Below are positions 33,260 through 45,965 of a DNA stretch of 64,000 bases, one piece after another (positions within the stretch are counted from its first letter, which is position 1; the number at the start of each line of letters is the position of its first letter). The notes beneath the pieces were generated by a model. It was not told the origin of the DNA. It made no database searches and saw nothing but the letters and a program-made list of their open reading frames with translations. Both the position numbers and the translations under genes were made by a program. Source of the DNA: Diaporthe sp. PMI_573 (Eukaryota > Ascomycota > Sordariomycetes > Diaporthales > Diaporthaceae); NCBI GenBank assembly GCA_021399435.1, contig JAJTUP010000078.1, positions 62,001-126,000 on the forward strand, read 5' to 3'.

Positions 33260-35142
33260 TCAGATTGGCTGTCTTCCTCTTCGGGCCTTGGCATCACGGG
33301 GTACCTCCGCTTCTGAGGGCTCCCCACCGTGAAATTTGTACCAGCAGATGTCACTGTTACAGATCGAGACTTCGCACCTATCGCAGCCGTACCTCGTCTG
33401 CTTTCGGCGCTTCTGGGCTGCGTTGGCAGACACCTCGCCTAACACTCGCCGTTTAGGGGGTACCTGCACCCGAAGCGTTTTCCCTAGGCAAGCAACGCAC
33501 TCGGACTTCTTGCCCCTGAAAATGAGTGTGTGTGGGTCTGTCGAATTTGCTACGCCAGGCTTGGATGTACCCACGGGGCCTCGTTGACGTGCTACAGCGT
33601 CAGGGGCGTACTTGATGATAATGGCTTCGAATAGGGCTTGCCGCCACTCTGATTGGCTCTCGAAGCAGCGCCAGGGCAACTGGCCACTGAATCTCTTTTG
33701 CAACCAGTACGTGTTGACGAGAATAACGTCGAGAAGGAATTCGAGGAAGAGGGCACTATGGCGGCTCGATCTGATGTGGTGTTTCCATACATTGTATGAG
33801 CGCAATTGGTCCCCACGGTCCACACCCCCTTCTGGAGGTTGTAGTCGTCAGCAAACGCTGGCAGCGGTGCGTTTTTACACTGATCAGAGCCCCAGAAGGC
33901 TTCTGATTGGCGGGTTTTGGGCCGTCGATGAGGTCGCCAGACGTAATCTTCGTCGCCAGTGTAGTATGTGCTGAAAAAGAGCGCTAGGGTGTTGTCTTTC
34001 CAGGCGAATTGGTTGACTAACCCCCCTGGGTAGGGGGCTATTTCGAGTTGATTCCATTGCACGTAATCGCGTGCCTTATCGTCTTTCTTCAGGGTCACAA
34101 ATGCTTTGTCGATACCGCTACGGGTGCGGGCCGTACCCGTAGCAGCACAATTAACGTAGGTACGGAGGTATGCGAAGAGGCCAGGGCTTGAGAAGAGGTT
34201 GTCGAGATAAACGTGATACTGGGCACGAGGCAGCTTCTTGAGCAGGGTCACTACTGCTTGTTGGGTGTTATTCAGCTTCGCCAGCTGTCGCTCAGCCTCA
34301 GGGGCGTTGCGTGCAACCCCTCGCCCATTGGGGTATGGTATGCCCACCGGGCCGACGTTATTAGTATGCCATAGCCAGGAGACGAAATAGCCGTTATGCC
34401 CGCAAACCCAGACCCGAAAGCCTCTTGGTGTCGGCTTGCTTTTAACCGTGGTGGCTTCTCTCGAGCGGCCCGTAAAGCGTACCATAGCCTCATCGATGGT
34501 GACCTTCGTGCCGAGGTTGATTAACGTTTGAGAGACTGTTTGTATGTGCTCAGAGAGGGCTTCGACTCGCTCGAAGCAACGGGGCTTGGAGGTTGACCCA
34601 TCGTCGTCAGGGTCAAAGGTGGCGAAGCTTGAATTAACTGCTTGCCAGCGATTGCGTGAGAAGAAGCGGCGAATTGGGTGTGATGGCCTCAATGAATCGG
34701 TCTTCCAGTAATCTTCAAGTCGGTTTTCTGGGTGCAAACCCATATAAATAATAGACGCCAGAAATACCATGATTTCCGAAGCGTTGGGGGGCTGGTGGCT
34801 GCCTGGCCAGTTGCCGTAGCGCGAGTGCGGTGCTTCTGGGTCACGATCACAAGCGTGCTTCTTCTCGCCAGCGAGGGGTCGCGATTGGTTTTCTCGTCGC
34901 CGACGGGTATTTTCGACTAGAGAATCAACTATTTCTGGCGTCAGATACCTCTCGAATAGGGCCAGAGGAGTGCTGGGGAGGGTGTTGATGGCGGTAGGGC
35001 GAAGGGGGTCACTCAGAGGGTGCGGTACGAAGCAATCGGCACGCTTTTGAGCAGCTGGGGCGATCGGCTCCTGCACACCCGAATCGTGACCCTCTGGGCG
35101 GGCGCCTTCGGCCACAATACAATCGAGGGTCACCTCCTCCAT
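33260..35142 (-). pseudogene. piggyBac-type transposase (DDE_Tnp_1_7) with one apparent frameshift
   Basis: From ATG 35142 (MEEVTLDC) the frame runs through the DDE_Tnp_1_7 signatures: the EIMVFLASIIYMGL block, VTIDEAMVRFTGRS (first Asp, near residue 215), and YHVYLDNLFSSP (second Asp, near 312). At about 33825-33829 the frame breaks. A run of five G on the coding strand sits where six would restore the family motif G-G-V-D-x-x-D-Q. The next frame then continues with LRSYNVWKHHIRSS and the C-terminal Cys-rich finger (CVACLGK, CDRC, C..DIC), ending at 33260. The coding potential is otherwise complete, about 628 codons. The break lies in a homopolymer, so it may be real or an assembly error. 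Confidence 0.8.
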
Positions 35143-35346
35143 CGTGACTTTCGAATCGTATAGAAAAGAAGTCTGTAGCTGCAGTATTCGTGGTGTTGTG
35201 GGCGTCGCAAATGGGCTCGATTTGGTGTTGAAGAGAAGAAGTGACGTAGTGCAATCGTACCGTGACAACTGCGAAGGTTTGGAGCCAAAACAGTGGGTCT
35301 GCAGCTAAACGAAGGCCTCTGATTGGCTGCAGCGTGGAGGGATGAG

Positions 35347-35397
35347 GAGTGTCGATCTTTTGGAGGTGCTACGGCAGCCGAAGGGATGCGTCAATGG
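35347..35397. repeat. right inverted repeat of the piggyBac-like element
   Basis: A 51-bp arm starting GAGTGTCGATC and ending GCGTCAATGG, the reverse complement of the left arm without its octamer. Confidence 0.85.
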
Positions 35398-36028
35398 CTT
35401 TATCGACAAGCAACGGTCCAACCGCTTGGTGAACCCCATCCAAAAAAATAAACCCCCGGCTCGACGGAAGGGCCACTGGGCGGGCTGCAACGCAACCTCG
35501 GACAGGGGCAAGAAATGGAGAGCCGATGCATCGACGGCCAAGGCTCGGACCCACTACACTGCAAATCCACGTGGACCACAAATAAGTGGCCCATCTCTAT
35601 TACATCCACTTGTCGGCCCTCAGATTACGTAATAATCCACTACACTTGGACCTGATAGTGGATGTAATGGAGTGGATTTAGGTGGATTTAGGTAACGGGG
35701 GATATTCCCTGACCCTGTACGGTTCATAGTTGTCAGATTATCACCCTTTTAGGTATATGGGACGTGTAATTATGGTCCAATTGATGGGGTGGTCACTGTG
35801 TGTATTGTGATGATGTCTTGTCTTGGTTCCTTGGTGGGACCCCGCCCGTAAGGGGGGGTTGGTTTTGTCATGATTCAACCATTGATGCCTCAGGCACCTA
35901 ACCCAAAGCACCCGTCACATCTGACAATAGTACTTATTTTTGTATATAGTTGCCTATTAAATCGAGGTACCTGGACCCAAGTTAGCCGAGGTCGATCACC
36001 CCTACAGCTAATCTAATAACATTATACG
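35398..36028. other. spacer between two transposons with short repeats
   Basis: No gene seen. Contains a perfect 12-bp inverted pair, ATTACATCCACT (about 35600) and AGTGGATGTAAT (about 35657), and a tandem GTGGATTTAG x2 near 35681. These may be remnants of another element or of the piggyBac outer end. Confidence 0.4.
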
Positions 36029-36048
36029 CAGCGTTCCACGCAAACCAA
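36029..36048. repeat. hAT-1 left terminal inverted repeat
   Basis: 20 bp, identical to the reverse complement of 39375-39394. Confidence 0.8.
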
Positions 36049-36180
36049 ACAAAGCAAATGGGATAGTCCCGCTTGATTTGCTTTGCTAATATAGCCCATT
36101 TGCGGACTTGCCTCTAATTTTTTCGCCTTGTTGACTTGGTTGACTTGCCCATTTGCCACTGGAAAGGCCCCACAACTTTC

Positions 36181-39027
36181 CTAAATAGGAAGGTATGATA
36201 GCTCCTCTGGCTTGGTCATCATCGCCATCTCTGCCGCCGGCCCAGCCATAGTCCCTTTCTTCAGCCAGTCCTTTAAACAAAGCAGCATTTCGAGTGTTGC
36301 CCCCTTCATTCTGTGCCTCTGTGAGGTTATCGTGAGCTTCCCTTGGCTAAAGACCCGCTCGCACTCTGATGACATCGCAGGCACAGATAGCACGTCTATG
36401 GCCATTTGTGACAGAATAGGGAACTCTGTACGATGGTCTCGCCACCAGCAAAGAGGGTTAAGAGGAACCTCACGCCCGGCTTTGTCTCTCTGCCGAGGGA
36501 TCCTCATCGCGACATAATTCTTATACTCCATTTCTGGCGTCAACGGCTATTGTTGTGCCTCTAGTTCAGGCAATGGCGATGGCTCCATAAACGCCGTTCT
36601 TCGCTTCTCCATAACTGATAGCTGAGGATTAGCAACAACAGGCTGGGGAGGCTGTAACTGTTGTAGAGGAGGAGTTGTTACTTTATCAGAGACCCAGTAC
36701 TTCCGTAAGAAGTTCTTAAACTATTGTTCAGCCTCATCCAACAATAGCGGTGCCGCTTTCCTGATACCACCTGTGCGATAACGAGGATGAAGAATCGTAG
36801 CCGCTAAGTAAATCGGGCAGCTTCGCAACCTCCTCTTGTATTTGGCCACCAAATATAAAGCCTCTTGGACCGAGACCTGGAGAAAGAGAGCGCCTTCAAA
36901 GCCATATTCAGCCTCCCGTTGCTTCTGCCGCCACGATGTGCCCCGCGATGTAGATGTATCAGACTCTTCAGCCTCCTCTTGTTGCTGCCGCTGGCGCGAT
37001 CTAGGCCGCGATGATGACTGTGATGATGATGATGGGGAGGCCGCTACCGCTGTGGGGATAACCTCTGTACTGGAGGCTGTGATCTCGTCAAGAATTTCTT
37101 CTTCAGCATGTGTCTTTTTGCCACCAAATCGTTGAAGCCATACGCGTAGGTGCTGTTCCAAATCCCATATCGAGGAGAAGACATCGTGAATCGCCGCACT
37201 GTTACCTTCGTGAAGCTTCGTATGGTACAGAAACGGTTGAAGAAGATCGCGTACCGACTCAATCACTCGCCATTCCTGAACAGAGAGAGGTTGTATATCC
37301 TCACCCGCATCAGCGCGTTTCTGGGTGTAATAATCGACGGCCTTGCGCAAACTTCAACAGCCGATCTAGCTCCGCCGCATCCGAATTCCATCGTGTATCG
37401 TTTGCCATCTTGACGCTGAGCCCAGATATATCGCCAGTCTGTGGCTCCGTTGGGTCTGTAGGTCGCGGGGGAGGCGCCATCGCGAAATCCATCGCCGTGG
37501 GTTCAGCTTGAGCCTTATCGAAAAAGGCGATAGCTTCGTTACGGTCTACTGCTGCAGGGGCGAACTCTGGGTTGGTTGTGAGGGCTTTGAACGATTCGAG
37601 GCGAGCTTGGCTACCCTTAATGAAGACGACGATCTTATGGGCATGGTAAAGAGGGCTTGATCTCTTTCGCCAGTCTTTCAACTCGGCCTCACAGCGTTCC
37701 CGTTCCTACACGTGTAGGCATTACCAGTTAGCACGTGATATCGCGATGGGTTCACGGGGTTGCCTGCCGACGAGGCAGAGCCTCAACTTACCACTGGGTC
37801 TTCAATGTTCTCCGCGTTAACTACCTTCCTTCCATCGCCAGCCAGAAAAGACTTTACGATGAGATTGATAATATGGCCCCAGCAGCGGCAGCGCCTTTCG
37901 ATCCTGACCTTGTCGGCTGCATCGTCGCCAAGATTAAGGAGCTTGCGAAAGAGAAGCCGGGTAGCCTTGTCGTTGGTTTCGTCGTTGTCGAAGGTAAGCC
38001 AGCCCAACAAACCTTGAAGGCCATAATCGCTGATAACCTGGTGTAGGTGATATTGAAGGTTCTCGCCAGTGTGCCTACCGTTGACGACCCTCAGCCCAAT
38101 CAAGCGGTTCCTCACATTATAGTCAAGATCCACGAAATGCGCAACCACGGCTACCAACGCCTTGCTGTTGGGCGAAGTCCACAGATCAGCAGACAGATGG
38201 ATCTTGGACAGAGCGGTGCTGTGAAGCTGTCTCTTCAGGGCATTGAGGTTCTCCGTAAAGGCTTCAACTAGCCACTTCATCATCGTGGTGTCGCTTTTCG
38301 GGAGGATCTGATCGGTAAACGTGGGATTCCAGACGTGTAGCAGCTGACGGAACTGAGGCGCCTCTAATAACGAGATGGGCAGGTCACAACAAGCAACAAG
38401 CTCTGTAATGGCCTTTCTCGCGAGATTAGCGGCAGCGAGGGTTGGTGTATCACTATTACCTTGGGCAAAATGAGGGAAAGGAACTGAGTGCTGTGAGTGA
38501 GTAACGAGGTCGTGATGGTCTGTACGCCTCCTCTTCCTGCGACCTAACTCTGCTGGGCTGACATTATCACGGTCAGCCCCTCTAATAAAGTCTTTCAGCT
38601 TCCCAAATCGGTGGCCGTTGTTATCACTGCCCTCGAGATGATTTAGAGCAGAACTGGTTGTGATATTCTTGCCGCTTTTGGTCTGATACAACGTGTGCTG
38701 ACGCTTCTCATCACAGGGACGGCAAAACCACCACTCATCGCCAGTCTTTCTGACACCGTCGGGGTTCTGAATAACCTCTAGCAGCTTCTCCCCGAAGTGC
38801 CAGATGCCAGACTGTGTTGAAGAGCTCTTCCGTTTCGGCTGGGGGTCTGGCATCCATCTGGCGGCTACAAACTGATGGCGCCGGCCTTTGACCGTGATAC
38901 GTGGGAGGTCTTTGAGGGAACCAATAGCAAAGCGAGCTGTCGCGTCGTGAGTGTCAATTTGGCTCTGGATGGATTGCGAGGAAGGCTGACGAGGCTGGCC
39001 AAGCAGCGAAAGGGCGTTTGTAGCCAT
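36181..39027 (-). pseudogene. hAT transposase with two amber codons and a frameshift
   Basis: ATG 39027 (MATNALSLLG) opens a 412-codon exon (39027-37792). It has a BED-like zinc segment (WWFCRPCDEKRQH) and core blocks KIHLSADLWTSPN and LGWLTFDNDETN. An 86-bp intron (37791-37706, GTAAGT...GTGTAG) leads in phase to ERERCEAELKDWRKR and MANDTRWNSDAAELDRLL. Near 37330-37352 the frame slips by one base into RKAVDYYTQKRAD. Two in-frame TAG codons follow, at 36721-36723 and 36544-36546, each after CAA and consistent with CAG-to-TAG changes. The hAT dimerisation block (IDVLSVPAMSSECERVFSQGKL) is intact before the final stop at 36181. Not functional as read. Confidence 0.8.
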
Positions 39028-39374
39028 GATGATGCCTACAGTACAGGTACACTCGATGATGAGACGCGACGAAGCCTAAGATCAGAGGACGGCTACAACA
39101 AACAGCTCAACTGCAGAAAAGCTGACAGATTTGACTCCGGATGCGGGGGGGGGGGCAAATCGGGCTAACGATCGACATAGGTTTCGGAGCAAAACAACAA
39201 AAATGGGCTCACGATCCTCAATACAGTGGGGCAAACAGAGTCACATGTGGGGCCGCCAGGTTAACGTCCATTTGTTTGGTTCGTTTGCAAGTCATTCGCA
39301 TATAAATGTCCCTTGTTTGGCTTGCTGAAATGTCGGGCTTTGCGACTTTCATTTGGCAAATGACTTGCAAAGGC

Positions 39375-39394
39375 TTGGTTTGCGTGGAACGCTG
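39375..39394. repeat. hAT-1 right terminal inverted repeat
   Basis: 20 bp, reverse complement of the left end. Confidence 0.8.
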
Positions 39395-41189
39395 ATCAGA
39401 GCCGAATGAGTTTATTAAAAACGGGGGCCAAGACGGGAATGAATCCAAAGAAGAACCCCTTGCCTACAAACAAATCTTGGATTAAGCTCGCAAAGGTTTG
39501 TTCTTGTTGTATAAGAGTACAATTGGGGTCTCCCGTCCAGCTCTTCTTACATCCTGCCCTCTGTTCTGTGTCTTGAAAACCTCATGGATGATCAAGCTGA
39601 CATCTAAGACGCGCTCGGACGTTCGTCCCACCACCCGAAGAACCGTCTGGCTACCCAGAGGTTGACGCTGAAGGATCCACGATGCCCTTACATGTCTGAA
39701 TGTAATGTCCGCTCTTCCCACATTTTCCACATGATCGTTGAGGCCCCCTGCCCATGCGGCTGAGACTCTGTCTCGGCTCCTCTGAACCAGGCACTCTTGC
39801 TGCGGCATCGCTAAAACCACCACCTTCAACAAGCCTTGAAATTTCGCGCATCTCCTTGTCTAGCCTTCCTGCAATCCCCCATCCTCCGTTGTTCTCATAG
39901 GAATCCCTCTGCACCCGAAGGATGTCTAAAATAGAACCGATCGCCTTTGATCCGAGCTCAAATGGGTCGCTCAGTGATGACAATGTTGGGTGGCCCGACG
40001 ATGCATTTGCCTCGTGCAGGGCAAGAGCCCTTCTCAGCTCGACCCAGACGATTAAGGCTTCTGGTGCTAACGGTAATGCACCTGCCAGCAGCCTATGCGC
40101 CGTTGTCTGCAATATGTTGTACAACTCTGTAGGTGAACCTGTATTGACAACAACATCTACTGCTTCGACATATACCTGCAACGCAATACTTGTACCAACA
40201 CTACTCCCAGGACCTGTGGGGATGACCTGCCTTGCTTGCCGCAGCAGATCCAGGAGGCGTTCATGGCTGTCGTAATGAGATATTTGGATAGCAACGTTCG
40301 CCGTAAGGGGGTAGTGTTGTGCCCAAATAACCGCGAGTTGACCAAAGAGCCAAAAGAGGATGCTCGGACAATTAAAACTTGTGGCAGTCTCAAGTGCAGT
40401 CAGAATGATGTAAGTGAAACATCTGATAGCGCCTGCGTTATCCGGGCCTGTCGCCTGAAGAGCATAGGAAAGTCCATCTAGGCAAGCCTGCAGGACATGT
40501 ATGAATAGTAGGTTGCGTTCTTAATCCGATCACAGTACCCTTCATAAAAAAGGACTGCAGGAAGTCCCTTCGTACAGTCGTAACTGCCCGAAGACCCAGC
40601 CTCGATAATAAATACAATATCGATAACAATAACTTTTTTTTTAATACGATAGCCTCAAGTGCTGCGACTATGAAAATAGTGACAGCCTCGTGATCATGTA
40701 TGAATAGTCTTCTGGCATATTGCGAAGGGTGAATTGGGGCAGGAATGCCTAGATTCAAATCGAAAAATAGATTTCTATCGAATTCAATCCTCTTGTTAAA
40801 GACCCGGTTGAAACAGTGATTTGAGGCAGGCTTTATGTTGCAGATTTCTTGTGAGCGAACTGAGCGGCACAACAATAACAGCACGAGAGCCATGGCATAA
40901 ATCGTTTCGTTTAGCATGCTCGCCCTGAGCCGGTCCAGCGCCATCTTTTCTGGGACAGCCTCTGTGCGCTACTAGTAGTTGATGGTCACCTTGCAACTGG
41001 ATCCAAAGCAATTGTTTGCGAAATGGTAAAAATATACCGGTTTCTCCTGTAAGCCCGGGATATGGCACGAACTTTTATAAATTAAGTACCAAAAACAACC
41101 CTCCTTGCTCGAGTGCGCGGCCGGACTTCAATGAGCGAGAAACGGAATGCACGACATAATTTGACAACGTCGGAAAGAATAGACCAATC
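39395..41189. other. intergenic within the transposon island
   Basis: Contains a zinc-knuckle remnant (separate entry) and an AT-rich part (about 40480-41060). A 168-codon minus-strand frame with an ATG at 40944 exists there, hydrophobic near its start but without a recognised family, so it is not called as a gene. Confidence 0.4.
39651..40181 (-). pseudogene. zinc-knuckle protein remnant, probably transposon-derived
   Basis: A 176-codon open frame with no ATG at its start. It ends in a CCHC knuckle (CGKCGKSGHYIQTC) near the C-terminus, preceded by a helical region. Knuckles of this type at a C-terminus are common in transposon-encoded proteins. The rest has no recognised domain, and the 5' end is missing or spliced from upstream. 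It could equally be the last exon of an unknown host gene. Confidence 0.35.
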
Positions 41190-41338
41190 CAGGGTGGTCA
41201 TCAATTCAATCTGGGGCGTCGATTGAGTTGAAACAGGGGTGGCACGGTCTGTTTTATGGCACGCGCACGCTCGCACGGTGCACATAGTGATCTTTTGTCC
41301 ACCGGAGGGGCGATTGAGTTGAATTGATGACCACCCTG
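41190..41338. repeat. 149-bp MITE-like hairpin upstream of the xylanase
   Basis: Terminal inverted repeats CAGGGTGGTCATCAATTCAA (41190-41209) and its exact complement (41319-41338) enclose 109 bp with no coding potential. GGGGCG(T)CGATTGAGTT is repeated near both arms. No target duplication is visible. Two CreA-like SYGGRG hexamers (41211 CTGGGG, 41302 CCGGAG) lie within it. It is 240 bp ahead of the xylanase start. Confidence 0.6.
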
Positions 41339-41483
41339 AGTTTGCCTTTCCCGGCTGGGATTCATTTACTTCATTTAGGAGTGCTTCGAGTTACATTCGG
41401 CGGTACGGACAGTAGGGCCAAGCCCTGCTTGGAATAGATGGAGCTCACACGATGGAACGAGATTATGGTCACGTCTTGGGTCG

Positions 41484-41490
41484 TATATAA
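41484..41490 (+). promoter_or_regulatory. TATA box of the xylanase gene
   Basis: TATATAA, 89 bp upstream of the ATG, in a promoter of a secreted, probably inducible and strongly expressed enzyme. Confidence 0.5.
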
Positions 41491-41572
41491 GTGGGCGGCT
41501 TCGACCCCCTGAGCTGCCTCCCGTGCCAGACAAGTCGACTTCAACCATCAGACCCAGCAATACCCACACTGA

Positions 41573-42692
<1,120 letters not shown>

Positions 42693-42975
42693 TGCGGAAT
42701 AGCATTTCAATCAAGGATGATGATCGGAGGCAAGATTGAAGAGGCAGAACGCATGTCTCAGAAAAAGGGGGATCAAGGACCAGGAGATCAGAAAACAAAC
42801 CACCTGAGATCTCGGCACTGCCACTTCTCACCAAGAATTGTACATAAGTAGTGAGTGAGTCAGGCATGTCACACAGACGCCAACAATGCACATACTTGAT
42901 GTTGTGTGGATTCCCACTGCTTCGATTTATACCCTGAAGAAGATACGGCTTGTGATACACTTCCTCCGGCTGTGT
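42693..42975. other. xylanase 3' flank up to the hAT-2 insertion site
   Basis: Short non-coding stretch between the xylanase stop and the left target duplication of hAT-2. No gene recognised. Confidence 0.5.
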
Positions 42976-42983
42976 CTGGACCG
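42976..42983. repeat. hAT-2 target-site duplication, left copy
   Basis: CTGGACCG, identical to 45966-45973. Eight bases is the standard hAT duplication. Confidence 0.88.
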
Positions 42984-45965
42984 CAGGGTTCAAATCCATA
43001 CCACGAAATCCACATATGGATCCATAATGTGGATCCATATCCATTCCATTCCATTCCACGCGGGCTTCTGCATTTCCATATCCACGCCACGGAGCCCCTT
43101 CCACATGTTCCATATGTGGAAATTGTGGAAAGGAATGGACATTTTTGGTGGGGTTTGAAAATACCTGGATTTCCTTGTGAAATAGCGCATACCCTAAGTA
43201 CCTTCGATCGCCCACAACAACAAAATAAAAACGATTTTCCACCCCGTTTTATCCGTACACAAAGTTAAACAAGTCTATTCTGGGAGGTTTTACTGTTACG
43301 ACCTTACTACCTCAAATCGAAATGGCCACCTTCCATCCTACCAAGTCAACCACGCCCGTTCCAGAACGTACAGAAGAAGACAATCAACGGCTCTTTCAGC
43401 TCTACAAAGGCTGGACCTTGACGGAGAGAGACGGCCAAGTGCGTCAATGGGTATATCAATTCGGCTACGATATCCAGCATGCCCAGAAGGGGGAACGCCG
43501 ATGGGTGTGTTGTCTTTGCATCAAGCAAAAGCGGCCGAGGCCAAAGAGTTATGCCATCAAAGGGTTGCAGAACGCTGAGGGTCACCTGTACACGGACCAC
43601 AATGGCATCATGGATCCGACGGGCAAGAGGCAAAAGCCTGCAAAGGCATCTGAGAAAGCACATCAGTCCATTGCAACAATCCTACAGTTGAACCCCACGG
43701 AGCCGAAGGAACAAGATTTGATCAATACGCTGATCAAACGCTTCGACAAAACTGTATTCCAGCAGAAACTTGTCAACTGGATTGTCAATTCTAACCAATC
43801 CTTCTCGATCGTCAACGATCAAGATCTTCGAGACATCTTCAACTACCTCAATCCATCTGTCGAGACCACAAAAGCTAACATTACTGACGTGACCGTGCGT
43901 GCCATCGCAGAACGAGAATTTACCAACAACATGGAAAGAGTGAAGGATGCTTTGCGGAAGAGTCCAGGACAGATCCATATCCAGTACGATGGCTGGAAGT
44001 CTGGTAACCGACACGCCTTATACGGCATCACATGTGTGTTTCGGGATTCCAACGACCGGCCACAGAAGTGTGTCCTCGGCCTGCCTGAACTTACAGAGCG
44101 GCACACAGGCGAGAATATCGCCGGGCAGATCATCGAGATCATTCGAGAGTACGAGATCAGTGATAAAATCGGGTATTTCACACTGGATAATGCCGGTAAC
44201 AATAAAACCTCGATGGAGGAGCTTGCATTAGAATTCGGCTTCGACTGGAAAAAGCGATGGGTTCGCTGCGTTGGCCACGTTGTCAACATAGTAGTGAAAC
44301 AGATGCTGTATGACAAGAACCCGGATGCTTTTGAGAAAGAGCTCTTCGAAGGACTTCACACGGCAGCGAAGGAGCATGAAGTCTGGAGGAGGCGAGGCTC
44401 CGTTGGAAAATGGCATAACTTTGCTGTTGTAGGTGGCTCAGTCCCCGATTTTATTTGTTATGCTCACGAAGTCCTAGGAGGTGAGCAGATCGGACACGTG
44501 GACCGATATGCTCAAGAAGGTACAGGCTGTCGAGAGCCAACTCTCTGACGACGCTCAGCTCAAGAAACACCGTCCAGTTGGAGTTGTGGTCGACAATGCT
44601 ACCCGGTGGCTTTCTCAATTCTCGATGATTGAGCGTGCTCTGGTTTTAAGGCCATTTTATAATTCTTTTGTCCAGAGAGCGTCAAACGAGTGGGAGAAGG
44701 CCAACTTGACGAGAGCTGGCAACATCAAAAAGGGCTCCAAGCAGCCCTTCTTCCTGAAGGAAGAGAACCGCATGACAACTGATGATTGGCATGTGCTCGG
44801 GACTCTTTACGACATTTTGCTTGACTTCAAGCTGGTCGTGAAAGGCCTTGAGGGTGATGGACGGGGAAAACACCGCAGAAACGTCGAGGAAAACGAGGTC
44901 GAGCCCCCACTGTCTGGTAAGCCTTAGACTTCGCAAAAGCGGCCCTATTCTTATTCTAGCAGCTGACTTGTACAGGTACAAGCTGGGATCTTATTCACGC
45001 GTACGAATTTCTTCTCGAAACCCTTGAATCCGCGAAAAGAGCAGTCGCCAATTTTCCAGACGGCCACCACCTCGCAGTCAACATCAGCCTGGGTTGGCTC
45101 AAATTGAACGAATACTACGAGCATTTGAACGATAGCCCCCTGATCTATGGCGCCGCAGTTCTCCATCCTGCTTACCGGTGGGCACTGTTTCACGATTTGT
45201 GGGGAGACGACGAGGAAAGACAGCTGTGGATTACCAAGGCGCAGGAGATGGTCCAGGATCTTTGGGGGAGAGAGTATAGGGACCTTGAGGTTGATGATCC
45301 AGAGATTGAATTGCCTGCAAATAAGCGTCTGAAGACCTCAAGAAACAAGTTCACAGCGTGGCGCACGAAAAAGCGAGGACTGATGGCTGGAGGGATTTCT
45401 GTTACCGAGTCGCACATTCAATCCCCAGCTCAATCCCCTAGGTCCTCAGTTGGCGGTCTGGATCTTGATGAATACGAGCAGTGGCAGCGCGATATCGAGG
45501 ATGCTGACGCTTCTGTCACAGATCCCTACGAATACTGGCACATAAGGCGGCTCAAATACCCCCGGCTGTCTAGGATGGCCTTGGATCTGCTTACTGTGCC
45601 ACCTATGTCAGCCGAGTGTGAGAGGCTATTCTCGACCACTGGCCGCATGGTTACCAAGAGCCGCAATAGGCTAGATGCCAGTACAATTGGGCTTTGTCAG
45701 ACACTACGGAGTTGGTTGCGTGCTGGTTTGATTGGGTCGCTAGATAGGATTCTAATGGATGAGTGACAAAATGACCAAGGCATGGATGCGACCCACTAAT
45801 TACCATTGTTGGACGAAGTAGGTTTCCATTCCACAAATTCCACAATATGGATCCATTTCCATAATGGATCCATTTCCACCCATTCCACATCGAAGTCATT
45901 AGTCAGCATCCATATCCACGCCATATTCACAAATGTGTCGTGGAGTGTCGTGGATTTGAACCCTG
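42984..45965 (+). mobile_element. complete hAT transposon hAT-2
   Basis: 2982 bp. Both ends read inward CAGGGTTCAAATCCA (15 bp perfect, 42984-42998 and 45951-45965) and are flanked by a perfect 8-bp duplication. The subterminal regions (about 43000-43140 and 45800-45950) are dense in overlapping ATCCATAT, TTCCATT and GGATCC-type palindromic motifs on both sides, likely transposase-binding sites. The transposase gene inside is open. All parts needed for an autonomous element appear present. Confidence 0.9.
43322..45766 (+). CDS. hAT transposase, apparently intact
   Basis: Exons 43322-44428, 44478-44916 and 44976-45766 join in frame via 49- and 59-bp introns (GTAGGT...CCTAG; GTAAGC...GTACAG), giving 778 residues without internal stops. 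A Cys-rich N-terminal segment (WVCCLCIKQKR...H) resembles a BED finger. The RNase-H-like core has IQYDGWKSGNRHALYGI (Asp) and GYFTLDNAGNNKTSM (Asp), then CVGHVVNIVV. The C-terminal dimerisation block is LLTVPPMSAECERLFSTTGRMVTKSRNRL, with the expected Glu. It catalyses cut-and-paste movement in the nucleus. The first intron falls near GKWHNFAV, and weak donor strength leaves its exact edge open. Base composition resembles host genes, with no heavy C-to-T decay. Confidence 0.88.

Larger units (their letters stand above)
33189..35397 (-). mobile_element. piggyBac-like DNA transposon
   Basis: Bounded here by inverted repeats: 51 identical positions at 33189-33247 and 35347-35397, the left arm carrying an extra 8 bp. 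It contains one transposase gene on the minus strand. piggyBac elements normally sit at a duplicated TTAA. A TTAA occurs at 33151, but I found no TTAA pair directly abutting the arms, so the repeats may be subterminal and the true ends somewhat outside these coordinates. Confidence 0.7.
36029..39394 (-). mobile_element. hAT-family transposon hAT-1 (decayed)
   Basis: Ends are 20-bp perfect terminal inverted repeats, CAGCGTTCCACGCAAACCAA, at 36029-36048 and 39375-39394. Inside both ends are many GCAAATG/CATTTGC and GACTTGC motifs, resembling hAT subterminal transposase-binding repeats. The element is 3366 bp with one transposase gene. The flanking octamers (ATTATACG left, ATCAGAGC right) do not match, so the target duplication has decayed or an end has been rearranged. 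Confidence 0.75.

Noticed and set aside
40438..40944. 168-codon minus-strand frame with ATG
   Set aside because: Lies in AT-rich DNA with no recognisable domain. Could be chance.
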